From positions 1 through 9,223 of the forward strand of contig DAOVTU010000073.1 in NCBI GenBank assembly GCA_030632925.1: DNA of 9,223 nucleotides, in the 5' to 3' direction. This DNA is from Candidatus Krumholzibacteriia bacterium (GTDB taxonomy: Bacteria > Krumholzibacteriota > Krumholzibacteriia > LZORAL124-64-63). Under the pieces are notes generated by a model. It ran no database searches. It was not told the origin of the DNA and worked only from the letters and a program-made list of their open reading frames with translations. The position numbers were made by a program, and so were the translations under genes. The number at the start of each line of letters is the position of its first letter. The stretch's first letter is position 1. Below, one piece after another: positions 1-7,566 of the stretch.

Positions 1-1406
1 GCCAATATCTTCTTATGGCTGCCTCGCCGCGTTGTCGTATCGCGATCCAGTCGCAGCAAGCGCGCCTCCGGAAAATGGGCTTGCAGATGAAGCTCCACTT
101 TTTCGGTGCCACCCCCGGATGGTTTGGTTTCATCCGAACCACAATCCGGACAGGTCTCCGGCAGCTTGTCGGTATACCCACAGTAGTGGCACAACAAACG
201 GCGTGGCCGCAGGTGATAGGTGAGCCCGATGTCGCAGTTCGGACACATCACCACCTCACCACACGAGGTGCACTGCACCACCCGCGCAAACCCGCGGCGG
301 TTGTAATACAGGATGACCTGTTTCCCGGCCTCCAACGTTTCCTGCATGGCGTCAGTCAGCGCCGGGGTGAAGCCTTCAACGGTCTTGGCCCCGCGCATGT
401 CCACCACCTCAACCACGGGCAACGTGCCGCCCATGCGCTCGGGCAACTCCAGCAACTCGAAGCGCTCCGACTGGGCGTTGTTCATGCTCTCGAGATCCGG
501 CGTGGCCGACCCCAGCACCACCAGCGCCTTGTTTTCCCGGCCGCGCACCAAAGCCGTGTGGCGGGCATGGTAGCGCGGCTTTTCGTCCTGCTTGTACGAA
601 TTTTCGTGCTCTTCATCGACCACGATGATGCCCAGATTCTTCACCGGCGCAAACAGGGCCGAGCGCGGACCCACCACGACGTCAATTTCGCCGCGCGCCG
701 CCCCTTCGTGCACCAGGCAGCGCTGCCCCGCCGACAAGCCGCTGTGAATGGCCGCCACCCGGTCGCCAAAGCGGGCCGAGATGCGCGACAGGGTCTGGGG
801 CGTGAGGGCAATTTCCGGCAGTAAAAAGATGGCGCTGCGGCCCAGGGCCAGGGCCTCTTCGATGAGGGTCAGGTAAACTTCAGTTTTTCCACTGCCCGTC
901 ACGCCGTGCAGCAGCATCCCCGCATAGCGCTGTTCCTTCAGATGGGCACTGCCGGCGGCCACCGCCTTCACTTGTGCGGCCGACAACTTGATCAAAGGTT
1001 GATCCACCGTGGGATACAGTTCTTCGGCCGCCCGCCCCCCACGCGCCTTGGTGCCCGGCGCCGGCGGATGAAACAGGGGCACCACTTCGCCCAGCGGCAG
1101 CATGTAATAGTCCGCCAACCAGCGAGCCACCTTCAGGCGTTCGGCACCGACCCGGTATTCCGGTCCATAGACCTTGCCCACATCCTTCAGCTTCACGCCC
1201 TCGACTTCCTTGGTGGCCGGATCCAGCTGCGCCACACCAACCACCAGCCCAGTCACTTTGCGGCGCCGACCAAAGGACACCACCACCAGATCGCCCACCA
1301 CGGCCGGATCCGCCTCCGCGGCCCGCGCATAGCGGTACGAAAAGTTCTGTTCCAAGGGCACAGGCAGGGCAATTTCCACAAGTTGGCAGGAGTCGGTTTG
1401 GTCCAA
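1..1406 (-). CDS. priA: Primosomal protein N' (PriA helicase), 3' end outside window
   Basis: PriA is a superfamily 2 DNA helicase that recognises stalled forks and reloads the replisome. About 468 N-terminal residues are visible; the family is usually about 730-820 long, so the C-terminal helicase motifs lie beyond position 1. I translated this frame by hand. It shows an N-terminal 3'-end-binding-type region (EIALPVPLEQNFSYRY near residue 11), Walker A GVTGSGKT at 168-175, the DEEH box at 264-267, motif III GSATPDLES near 299, YNRRGFA near 368, and eight zinc-binding cysteines as four CxxC pairs (379/382, 388/391, 406/409, 419/422). The fragment ends in the PriA-typical RLDRDTT...H..IL stretch. 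I chose the TTG at 1404-1406 because AGAGGA (1415-1420) sits 8 nt upstream; a GTG at 1377-1379 has no such site. An in-frame stop (TAA) lies upstream at 1467-1469. A terminator separates it from the signalling genes, so it is probably its own unit. Confidence 0.97.
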   Translation of the reverse strand, partial: MDQTDSCQLVEIALPVPLEQNFSYRYARAAEADPAVVGDLVVVSFGRRRKVTGLVVGVAQLDPATKEVEGVKLKDVGKVYGPEYRVGAERLKVARWLADYYMLPLGEVVPLFHPPAPGTKARGGRAAEELYPTVDQPLIKLSAAQVKAVAAGSAHLKEQRYAGMLLHGVTGSGKTEVYLTLIEEALALGRSAIFLLPEIALTPQTLSRISARFGDRVAAIHSGLSAGQRCLVHEGAARGEIDVVVGPRSALFAPVKNLGIIVVDEEHENSYKQDEKPRYHARHTALVRGRENKALVVLGSATPDLESMNNAQSERFELLELPERMGGTLPVVEVVDMRGAKTVEGFTPALTDAMQETLEAGKQVILYYNRRGFARVVQCTSCGEVVMCPNCDIGLTYHLRPRRLLCHYCGYTDKLPETCPDCGSDETKPSGGGTEKVELHLQAHFPEARLLRLDRDTTTRRGSHKKIL

Positions 1407-1414
1407 TTCTCGGG

Positions 1415-1420
1415 TCCTCT
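1415..1420 (-). promoter_or_regulatory. Ribosome binding site deciding the TTG start of priA
   Basis: AGAGGA on the minus strand lies 8 nt before the TTG at 1404-1406. The only other plausible in-frame start nearby, GTG at 1377-1379, has no purine-rich site before it. There is no in-frame ATG between the upstream stop and the conserved N-terminus. Confidence 0.6.
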
Positions 1421-1463
1421 GGTCGTAAAATCTTCGGGCAGCAACATGGTGTGTCAGGCGCCC

Positions 1464-1492
1464 ATATTACTGCGCCGCCTCCGCCGCGTCCA
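1464..1492 (-). promoter_or_regulatory. Possible sigma-70-type promoter for priA
   Basis: TGGACG (1487-1492) and TAATAT (1464-1469) are separated by 17 nt on the minus strand. Each matches 4 of 6 bases of the sigma-70 consensus. The pair lies between the upstream terminator and the priA start and would give a leader of about 50 nt. A small dyad (ATCCT-CC-AGGAT) overlaps the upstream side at about 1493-1504. The match is weak and could be chance. Confidence 0.25.
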
Positions 1493-1524
1493 TCCTGGAG
1501 GATCGGCGGCACGCAGTTATCCCC

Positions 1525-1556
1525 ATAAGAAAAGCCCCCCGCAGTGGCAGGAGGCT
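1525..1556 (-). terminator. Rho-independent terminator ending the signalling cluster
   Basis: On the minus strand, AGCCTCCTGC (1547-1556) pairs with GCGGGGGGCT (1533-1542) over 10 positions, two of them G-U, around a 4-nt loop CACT. TTTCTTA follows directly. It begins 24 nt after the stop codon of the last receiver gene. Stem length, GC content and T-tract are those of a strong intrinsic terminator. Confidence 0.88.
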
Positions 1557-1580
1557 CTCCAAATTCGTCAGCGAGATTTT

Positions 1581-1952
1581 CTAGCGAGCCGCGACCAACA
1601 ATCCCTGCACAGCTTCAATCACCCGCTGGGGACTGAACGGCTTGGTGATGTAATCGTCAGCGCCCGCTTCATTGCCAGCCTCACGGTCGGCCTTGCTCGA
1701 ACGCGCGGTCAGCAGAATCACGGGAATCACGGCGGTATTGGGATCCTCTTTCAGGGCCCGGCAAGTCTCGATGCCGCCTTTACCCGGCATCATCACGTCC
1801 AAAATGATCAAATCCGGAGTATGTTCGCGGGCGAGGGTCAATGCGTCTTCACCTGTATGTGCGCTCAGCACGTCGAAACCTTCGGCATGCAGGCTAAAAT
1901 CCAGAATGTGGCGGATATTGTGCTCGTCGTCGGCAATCAGAACAGTATGCAA
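1581..1952 (-). CDS. Stand-alone receiver-domain response regulator (CheY-like, 123 aa)
   Basis: This protein is one receiver domain with no output domain, so it probably acts by protein contact or as a phosphoryl-transfer intermediate in the cytoplasm. All receiver landmarks are present: acidic pair D8/D9, phospho-acceptor D52 (IILDVMMP), switch T82 (ILLTAR) and K104 (ITKPF). The start is TTG at 1950-1952, preferred because a perfect AGGAGG (1960-1965) stands 7 nt upstream and the conserved fold starts at the next residues. The sequence is closer to the receiver of the GGDEF protein at 7567-8574 (shared ADDE.xIR.IL, ILDVMMP/LLDVMMP, PVILLTA) than to the other stand-alone receiver. It lies 79 nt after the membrane kinase gene, a gap in which I see no convincing promoter or terminator, and just before the cluster terminator. 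The partner kinase is inferred from position only. Confidence 0.93.
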   Translation of the reverse strand: MHTVLIADDEHNIRHILDFSLHAEGFDVLSAHTGEDALTLAREHTPDLIILDVMMPGKGGIETCRALKEDPNTAVIPVILLTARSSKADREAGNEAGADDYITKPFSPQRVIEAVQGLLVAAR

Positions 1953-1959
1953 GAGGGGT

Positions 1960-1965
1960 CCTCCT
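1960..1965 (-). promoter_or_regulatory. Consensus Shine-Dalgarno for the TTG-started receiver
   Basis: AGGAGG on the minus strand lies 7 nt before the TTG at 1950-1952. It is the best Shine-Dalgarno in the cluster and fixes the non-ATG start. The strong site combined with a weak start codon, after a 79-nt gap, suggests independent initiation rather than coupling to the upstream gene. Confidence 0.8.
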
Positions 1966-2031
1966 GTAGGCGATGATGAACTGTTGAAGACGTTATCGAC
2001 ACCACTGGCAAGAAGTTGACCGAAAATGACC

Positions 2032-4767
2032 CTAGACGGTCAAACTGATCATGCCCCGCCGATCCAACGCCGGACGGTTCAATTCCCGCCCATCGTTGTC
2101 GATGGCCTGCAGGTCCAGGATGCGCCGGCGACGAGCGTCGACTTCACCCAAAAACACGTCGGTCATACGCGGGCAGAATTGCTGTCCGATGCCCGCCCGG
2201 ATATCGTCCATGGCCTCGTCCAGGCCAAAGGGTTCGCGCCAGGGCCGCTCGCTCAACATCGCGCTCAGGGTATCTGCCAACCGCACCAGGCGCGCGCCCA
2301 GGGGAATGGCTTCACCGGCGAGGCCGGAGGGATATCCCGTGCCGTCAAAATTTTCGTGATGGTGCGAAATGATCTGCCGCACCCTTGAATCGAGTTGCAA
2401 CGGCTCCAGAATTTCCAAACCGGCCGTCACATGCTTCTGCACGAACGTTTCTTCCTGCTCGGTCAGCATATCGGGTTTGTTCAGCAACTGGGGCGGCACA
2501 CAGCCAAGGCCCACGTCGTAGAACTGCAGAGCAAAGGCCAGATGTTCCAATTCTTCGTCCGGCAGCATGATGCGGCGGGCCGTGGCCAGGCAAACTTCCT
2601 GGCAGATCTGAACGATGGTCTCGTGGCGCAAGTGCCCCACGGCGGTGGTTGCCCGCAGGGTTTCGCGAATTTTTTCGAATTGGCGGGCGCCGTCCTGCCA
2701 CTCGGCATAGCGCACCAACAAGCTGGTGATGCGCGGCGCCAACGATTCCAGGAAGACCCGGTCGTCGTCATCCAACGACTGGCCGTCGATGCGGTTGTTC
2801 ACCGTGATCACGCCCACCACATCGTCCCCGTTGCGCAATGGCACACAGAGCAACGAAGGCGTGGAGTAACGGGGTTCGCTCACCTCGTGTCCAAAGCGGT
2901 CGTCGTTGGTCACGTCATCGACCAGCAGCGTGCGTCCGGTGGCCCACACCTTGCCCGAGAAACCCGCCCCGCGGCGAATCCGGGCCGACTGGACCACGGC
3001 TTCGGACAGCCCGATGGCCGCCCGGATCGAAAGGAATTCCTCTTCCTTGTCCGGCACCAATAGCGTGGCCATCTGGATGCCCAGGCTTTCGCTCACCCAC
3101 AGCATCAAGCGCTGCATGAACTCGCCCGACTCGAAGGGCAGACTGACCAATGACTGCGGGTCGGTAGGTTGCATAACCGCCGGCCGACGCGGCAACAACA
3201 CCGTAAAGCGCGTGCCCCCGGCTTCCATATTCTCGGCCCAGATGCGTCCCTCATGGTTGGTCGCGATGTCATGGCACAGAGCCAGCCCCACGCCCTGCCC
3301 GTTGTGTTCGCGGGTTGTCGAGCCGTCCACCTGGAAAAAGCGGTCGAAAATTTCGCCCAGCTTGTCTTCGGGAATGCCAATGCCCGAGTCTTCCACCGTC
3401 AACCGCACCGCCGTGCCCGTTTCCTGCAACCGCACGTGCACCTTGCCGCCATCGGGCGTGAATTTGAAGGCATTGCCTACCAGATGGGTCAACAGCTGCT
3501 GGATGAGCATGTTGTCCACCGGCATCACGATCTCGTCGTGGTCGGTTTCCACCCACAGGTCGATGTCGCGTTCCAGGGCCCGGGTTTTCCACGAGTCGTC
3601 CAGGCGCTTGACCAGCGCCGCCACATTCGCGTTCTCGTGCACCAGGTTTGGTCGCCCGTTCTCCATCTGGTTCAGTTCCAGGATATCGTTGATGATGTTG
3701 GTCAGCTTCAGGCTCTCGGCGTGGATCACCTTCAGGAACTCGTCCTGCGACTCTTCAGTCAGGCTGTCCATGTTGTTCTGCAAAAGTTCGGTATAGGCCG
3801 AAATCGAAGTCAGCGGCGTGCGCAGTTCGTGGCTCACGTTGGCGATGAAGTTTTTCTTCATATCCGATAAACTGCCCAGTTTTTCACTGGCCAGGCTCAA
3901 CTCGGCGTTGTTGCGGGCCAGCTTCTGGTAGACCTCGGCCGACTCGATGGCCGTGGTCGCCTGCTGCACCAAAAATTCCAACTGCCGGATTTCCACGATG
4001 CCAGGAATGAGTCCACCCTCAGGTTCATCCAGGCTGAGGTAGCCGACGGTCTCGCCTGAAGCGGAGGTCAGCGGGGCCACCAGCAGCAGATCGGGTGCCC
4101 ACTCGCGTGAAATAACCGGCGGCGTTCCGTCCAGATCATTGTCGCCGCAAGTGTCGCACAATTCGCTGTCGTCGGCCCGCACCAGGTAGCAGTTGCTGTA
4201 GCGGTGCTTCACATGGCTCAAGCGGTGGAAATCGACTTCCGACACCTGCACCATGCCCAGAGCGTTCATGCCATTGCGGGTCACCCCGGCAAAGGCCCGC
4301 GCCTCGAAGGTCCGCGTCACATCAGACCACACATAGAGCACGACTTTCTTGAAGCCGATGATTTCCTCGACCGCGGTGGCGATGCGGTCCATCAATTCGG
4401 GAGGGTTGCGGGTGGCGTTCATGCGGGCCGAAACGGCCAGGATTTTTTCGAGGGTGCGACTGCGCATGCGCAACACGTCGGTCTTGCCCTTTTGCAGGCT
4501 CAACACCTCGGTCGCCTCGTCGCGATCGGCCTCGGCCTCCCGCGCCGTCCGGGTCAGGTTTTCATTGTCGGCCATCATCAATTCGTTGCGAGCCAGCAAC
4601 CGTTGTCGGCTGGCCCGGATGCGCCACCAGGTCATCGTCCCCCACACGCCCAGGCCCGTCATCAATACCAGCAGGACCACCACGGCGCCGGGCACCGTCA
4701 CGGCGGCAAACGCCAACGGTATCGAGACTCCTGTCACAGCCAGCAGGGATATTACCTGGGGGTTCAT
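2032..4767 (-). CDS. Membrane-anchored GAF - histidine kinase - GAF - HD-GYP-like protein (911 aa)
   Basis: This is a sensor kinase fused to a c-di-GMP phosphodiesterase-type domain. In order: two membrane helices (about residues 5-24 and 27-48) with almost no periplasmic loop; a coiled-coil-like linker (about 55-110); a first GAF domain (about 110-280) with an insertion carrying C193, C204 and C207; HisKA with phospho-acceptor H313 in SHELRTPL; a Bergerat ATPase with N-box (GNAF near 431), DSGIGIP (460-466), FDRFFQ (474-479) and GQGVGLAL (490-497); a second, canonical GAF (about 545-685); and HD-GYP (about 700-875). The HD box reads YDVGL (750-754), so the metal-ligand His and the Lys are replaced. 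H779, the HHHE run (802-805), DGTGYP (808-813) and D832 remain. Autophosphorylation looks intact; phosphodiesterase activity is doubtful. The ATG follows the upstream receiver gene by 14 nt. There is no receiver on the polypeptide, so phosphate must pass to a separate regulator. Confidence 0.95.
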   Translation of the reverse strand: MNPQVISLLAVTGVSIPLAFAAVTVPGAVVVLLVLMTGLGVWGTMTWWRIRASRQRLLARNELMMADNENLTRTAREAEADRDEATEVLSLQKGKTDVLRMRSRTLEKILAVSARMNATRNPPELMDRIATAVEEIIGFKKVVLYVWSDVTRTFEARAFAGVTRNGMNALGMVQVSEVDFHRLSHVKHRYSNCYLVRADDSELCDTCGDNDLDGTPPVISREWAPDLLLVAPLTSASGETVGYLSLDEPEGGLIPGIVEIRQLEFLVQQATTAIESAEVYQKLARNNAELSLASEKLGSLSDMKKNFIANVSHELRTPLTSISAYTELLQNNMDSLTEESQDEFLKVIHAESLKLTNIINDILELNQMENGRPNLVHENANVAALVKRLDDSWKTRALERDIDLWVETDHDEIVMPVDNMLIQQLLTHLVGNAFKFTPDGGKVHVRLQETGTAVRLTVEDSGIGIPEDKLGEIFDRFFQVDGSTTREHNGQGVGLALCHDIATNHEGRIWAENMEAGGTRFTVLLPRRPAVMQPTDPQSLVSLPFESGEFMQRLMLWVSESLGIQMATLLVPDKEEEFLSIRAAIGLSEAVVQSARIRRGAGFSGKVWATGRTLLVDDVTNDDRFGHEVSEPRYSTPSLLCVPLRNGDDVVGVITVNNRIDGQSLDDDDRVFLESLAPRITSLLVRYAEWQDGARQFEKIRETLRATTAVGHLRHETIVQICQEVCLATARRIMLPDEELEHLAFALQFYDVGLGCVPPQLLNKPDMLTEQEETFVQKHVTAGLEILEPLQLDSRVRQIISHHHENFDGTGYPSGLAGEAIPLGARLVRLADTLSAMLSERPWREPFGLDEAMDDIRAGIGQQFCPRMTDVFLGEVDARRRRILDLQAIDNDGRELNRPALDRRGMISLTV

Positions 4768-4784
4768 GAGGTCATTTCACCTCA
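4767..4784 (-). promoter_or_regulatory. Hairpin covering stop codon, ribosome site and start codon (possible translational coupling)
   Basis: On the minus strand, TGAGGT (4779-4784) is perfectly complementary to ACCTCA (4767-4772) with a 6-nt loop. The 5' arm contains the TGA stop of the upstream receiver gene and most of the GAGGTG Shine-Dalgarno. The 3' arm reaches the A of the kinase ATG. A ribosome terminating on the upstream gene would open it, so the arrangement suits coupled translation. This is read from sequence only; a 6-bp stem is modest. Confidence 0.45.
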
Positions 4785-5171
4785 GCGCAGACCCGTGCGG
4801 GCTACCAGCATCTGGCCCACACGGTCGACAAGTTTGGCGATTACGAAAGGCTTGCGCATGAAAAGATTCGCGCCGGCTTCTTTCATCCGGCCGCGGGTTT
4901 CCTCGTCGGCACGGGCAGAGAGGGCCACGATAATCGTGCTGGCGTAGGCGCTGTTGCGCCGAATCAGGCGGGTGGTGTCCACGCCGTCGAGCTTCGGCAT
5001 CATGATGTCCATGATCACGACATCCGGGCTGAAGGCCGCCATCTTGTTCATGCAGTCGATGCCATCGTTGGCCGTTTCGACCTTGTGGCCTTCCTGCTCG
5101 AAAGTCTGGGCCAACAGGGTGACGATGGGTTTCTCGTCGTCCACGATCAGAATGCGTTTGCCGTCAGACAT
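4782..5171 (-). CDS. Stand-alone receiver-domain response regulator (CheY-like, 129 aa)
   Basis: A single receiver domain without output, located between the two kinase genes. Visible landmarks, counted from the preferred start: D11/D12, phospho-acceptor D55 (VIMDIMMP), S85 in the switch position (VALSA; Thr is commoner) and K107 (MRKPF). It is the most divergent of the three receivers in the cluster. I prefer the ATG at 5169-5171 because AGGAG (5177-5181) lies 5 nt upstream and the residue pattern MSDGKRILIVDDE is typical. An ATG at 5184-5186, overlapping the upstream stop by one base, would add five residues and cannot be excluded. With the preferred start, the gap to the upstream kinase gene is 14 nt, as at the other two tight junctions. 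It is probably phosphorylated by one or both neighbouring kinases, which lack receivers of their own; that is inferred from position. Confidence 0.92.
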   Translation of the reverse strand: MSDGKRILIVDDEKPIVTLLAQTFEQEGHKVETANDGIDCMNKMAAFSPDVVIMDIMMPKLDGVDTTRLIRRNSAYASTIIVALSARADEETRGRMKEAGANLFMRKPFVIAKLVDRVGQMLVARTGLR

Positions 5172-5185
5172 CTCATCTCCTGTCA

Positions 5186-7552
5186 TCAGTTGACGTTCGG
5201 TCCAGTCTTCTGGGGGCTACCGCCCAGCAGGTTTTCATTCACCAGGACCGCCTTGAATTCGCGCACCACCTGGGGATCAAATTGGGTCCCGGTGTGGGAA
5301 GTGATTTCGGCCAGGGCGGCCACCGGCGACATGCCGTCGCGGAAGGGCCGTTGCCGGGTCAGGGAGAACCACGCATCGATGACCGCCAGCAGGCGCGCAC
5401 CGAGGGGGATTTCCTGGCCCTTCAGGCCCGTCGGGTAGCCCGTGCCGTCAAATTTCTCATGGTGATGGCGCATGATGTCGGTCGTGGCGTCATCCGGCAG
5501 CAAGGGCGCCATCAGGTCCACCCCTTGTTCCACATGCCGTTCCACTTCGTCGCGTTCGTCGACATTCAGGGTCGTATCGCCCAATACGATTTCGTCTTCA
5601 ACCCGGGCCATGCCCGCGTCGTGCAGAGCGGCGGCATATTGGATGCGCCGCGCGCCGGTTTCGCCCACGCCCAGGCGCCGGGCCAGTTTGGCCAACAGAT
5701 CCAGGGCTTCGGGAGTCGAGGTCGGCACGCCGGTGCGCCGGATTTTCAGCAGCAGTTGCACCGCTTCAGCCGTGCGGCCAACGCTGGTACTCATGCCCAG
5801 CAGGGCGGCCTTGGCCACGTCGGCCAGGATCGTCAACTGGACCAGATCCGCCTTGTCATAATGCCCATTTTCCCGGCGACGGCCGGTGATGATCACGCCC
5901 AGGGTCGAGTCGCCTGAACCCAGCGGAGCATACATCTGCTGGTTGCAGTCATGGACCTCAGCACACCAACTCAGATCGCGACCAATGTGACTTGGATCGC
6001 TCACAGCCTGGCCAGCCTGCAAAAAGCGGGTCCAACCTTCGTTTTCGATGACGGGGCGGACAATGCAACTGTCCGCGCTCCAGCCCATGGCTCCGGCAGG
6101 CGTCAAGGCCCCCTGGCCATCACGCAGCAGAATAGCCACGGCCCGGGATCCAGTCAGCTCCGCCACCAGGCGCAACATTTCGTCCACCAGGCTGCGGGCT
6201 TCGGCCGGATCCACTTTGGGGCCCAGAGCCAGTGGCAGTTTCTCGACGGCGCCGGTTTCCTTGGGCACCATGAAACGGAAGTCCGAACCACCGCTTTGCC
6301 GGCGCTGAACTTCGATGTGTCCACCGTGCAGGTTCACGATATGGCGGGCAATGGTCAGGCCCAGGCCCGTGCCCTCTTCCTTGGCCGTTTTGCCATCGGC
6401 CCGGTAAAATTCGCGGAATACGCGTTGGATGTCGGCGGCCGGAATGCCTGGTCCATTGTCGGCCACGCTGACCGAAACAGAGGATTCCAGCTCGGAAATC
6501 GTGATGGTGATTTCGCCCTCGCGCGGCGTGTATTTGACGGCGTTGCCCACCAGGTTCACCAGCACTTGCCGGATCAGGTCGGCATCAACATCGGCCAGCG
6601 GCAAATCGTCATCCGTCAGGATTTCCACGGTCAGACCCTTGTCCACGATAGCCGGCTGCAACCCCTTGACCGTTTCGACAACGAGGGGTTCCAGCTCCTG
6701 TGGACGGCGATTCATCAACTGCGCACCATACTCCATGCGCGTGAAATCGAGGATGCGGTTGACCATGCGCAAGAGGCGGTCGGATTCGGTCTTGATCACG
6801 TCCAGGAATTCCCGGGCGTGGGGAAACTGCTCGTCGGTCAGTTCGGTGCGCAGCACATCGGTGTAGGCAGTGATGCTCGTCAGCGGGGTTTTGAATTCGT
6901 GACTGGCCATGGCGACAAAGCGTCCCTGCAGGCGGTTCAACCGCGTCAGGGACTGTTTCTCACCACGGGCCTGGGCCAATTCCGACGTCAACGAGACATG
7001 GCTGGCCCACAGCCTGGTCACCACGTTCAACGCGCGGCCCACTGCGGCCAGGTGTTCACCCACAGCAGCAGTCTGTTCGGCATCCCAACCAGGGGTGGTC
7101 TCCATGATGACCACCGCTACGGTGTGGCCCACCACTTCAACCGGCACCATGAACCAGGCGCCCTGGTCCGGATTTGGCATCAGCGACCACGGTGTGCCAC
7201 CAGGTATGTCTCCATGGCCCTGCACGACGGCCCCGGCGCCCTCGCGCACGGCCATCACCAGAGGGTTCCATCCTCCCGGCAAGCTCACCCAATGTGGATG
7301 CTGCTGGCCGTCAACCACCAGGCAGTTTTCCTGCTGGCGGGTCCAGTTGCCATCCAACAGGAAGGCCCGATCCGAATCCACGGCAACCGCCACGTGGCGC
7401 ACACCGGGCAGGCCCGGCAGGGCCTCGGCCACGGCAAAGGCCAGCAGTTCCAGGTCAGCCGAACCGGAACCGGCCGCCAGGCGGCTCATGACCGCAGCCA
7501 CAGGATCCTGGCTCCGAAGGGTTTGAGGGTTTGATGTGTCGTTGCAGATCAT
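5186..7552 (-). CDS. Soluble GAF - histidine kinase - GAF-like - HD-GYP protein (788 aa)
   Basis: A cytosolic sensor kinase carrying a c-di-GMP phosphodiesterase-type domain on the same chain. I see no membrane helix or signal peptide. In order: a divergent GAF-like region (about 30-180); HisKA with H218 in SHEFKTPL; the ATPase core with GNAVKYTP (336-343), DNGPGIP (365-371), REFYR (380-384) and GTGLGLT (394-400); a divergent second GAF-like region (about 445-585); and HD-GYP (about 590-770). The HD box is HDAGM (644-648): the HD pair is kept but the Lys of the usual HDxGK is Met, and the upstream HSxRV-type motif appears replaced near 612. H673, HHHE (696-699), DGTGYP (702-707) and D726 are present. 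Layout and GYP half match the membrane kinase at 2032-4767, so the two look like paralogues. The ATG follows the GGDEF gene by 14 nt, with AGGA just upstream. Confidence 0.95.
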   Translation of the reverse strand: MICNDTSNPQTLRSQDPVAAVMSRLAAGSGSADLELLAFAVAEALPGLPGVRHVAVAVDSDRAFLLDGNWTRQQENCLVVDGQQHPHWVSLPGGWNPLVMAVREGAGAVVQGHGDIPGGTPWSLMPNPDQGAWFMVPVEVVGHTVAVVIMETTPGWDAEQTAAVGEHLAAVGRALNVVTRLWASHVSLTSELAQARGEKQSLTRLNRLQGRFVAMASHEFKTPLTSITAYTDVLRTELTDEQFPHAREFLDVIKTESDRLLRMVNRILDFTRMEYGAQLMNRRPQELEPLVVETVKGLQPAIVDKGLTVEILTDDDLPLADVDADLIRQVLVNLVGNAVKYTPREGEITITISELESSVSVSVADNGPGIPAADIQRVFREFYRADGKTAKEEGTGLGLTIARHIVNLHGGHIEVQRRQSGGSDFRFMVPKETGAVEKLPLALGPKVDPAEARSLVDEMLRLVAELTGSRAVAILLRDGQGALTPAGAMGWSADSCIVRPVIENEGWTRFLQAGQAVSDPSHIGRDLSWCAEVHDCNQQMYAPLGSGDSTLGVIITGRRRENGHYDKADLVQLTILADVAKAALLGMSTSVGRTAEAVQLLLKIRRTGVPTSTPEALDLLAKLARRLGVGETGARRIQYAAALHDAGMARVEDEIVLGDTTLNVDERDEVERHVEQGVDLMAPLLPDDATTDIMRHHHEKFDGTGYPTGLKGQEIPLGARLLAVIDAWFSLTRQRPFRDGMSPVAALAEITSHTGTQFDPQVVREFKAVLVNENLLGGSPQKTGPNVN

Positions 7553-7566
7553 GGGTTCCTAACCGG

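Noticed and set aside
15..824. Plus-strand open frame of 269 codons
   Set aside because: It is antisense to the helicase and zinc-binding region of priA, with shadow-like composition.
880..1512. Minus-strand open frame of 210 codons near the start of priA
   Set aside because: It is out of frame with priA, strongly Gly/Arg-rich and without motifs, whereas the priA frame over the same DNA carries the Walker A and N-terminal family motifs.
906..1976. Plus-strand open frame of 356 codons
   Set aside because: It runs antisense through priA, the terminator and the last receiver gene, and shows no family motifs.
1953..2031. Possible promoter in the 79-nt gap before the last receiver gene
   Set aside because: TTGCCA and GATAAC occur but not at a usable spacing, and no -24/-12 element is present. 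I see only the Shine-Dalgarno.
5184..5186. ATG overlapping the stop of the soluble kinase as the start of the middle receiver
   Set aside because: Possible, but the ATG at 5169-5171 has AGGAG at a good distance and begins right before the conserved receiver core, so it was preferred.
5951..7534. Plus-strand open frame of 527 codons
   Set aside because: It lies wholly antisense to the soluble kinase gene, which has clear kinase motifs. Its product is rich in His, Gln, Arg and Gly with no recognisable domain, as expected of an antisense frame in GC-rich DNA.
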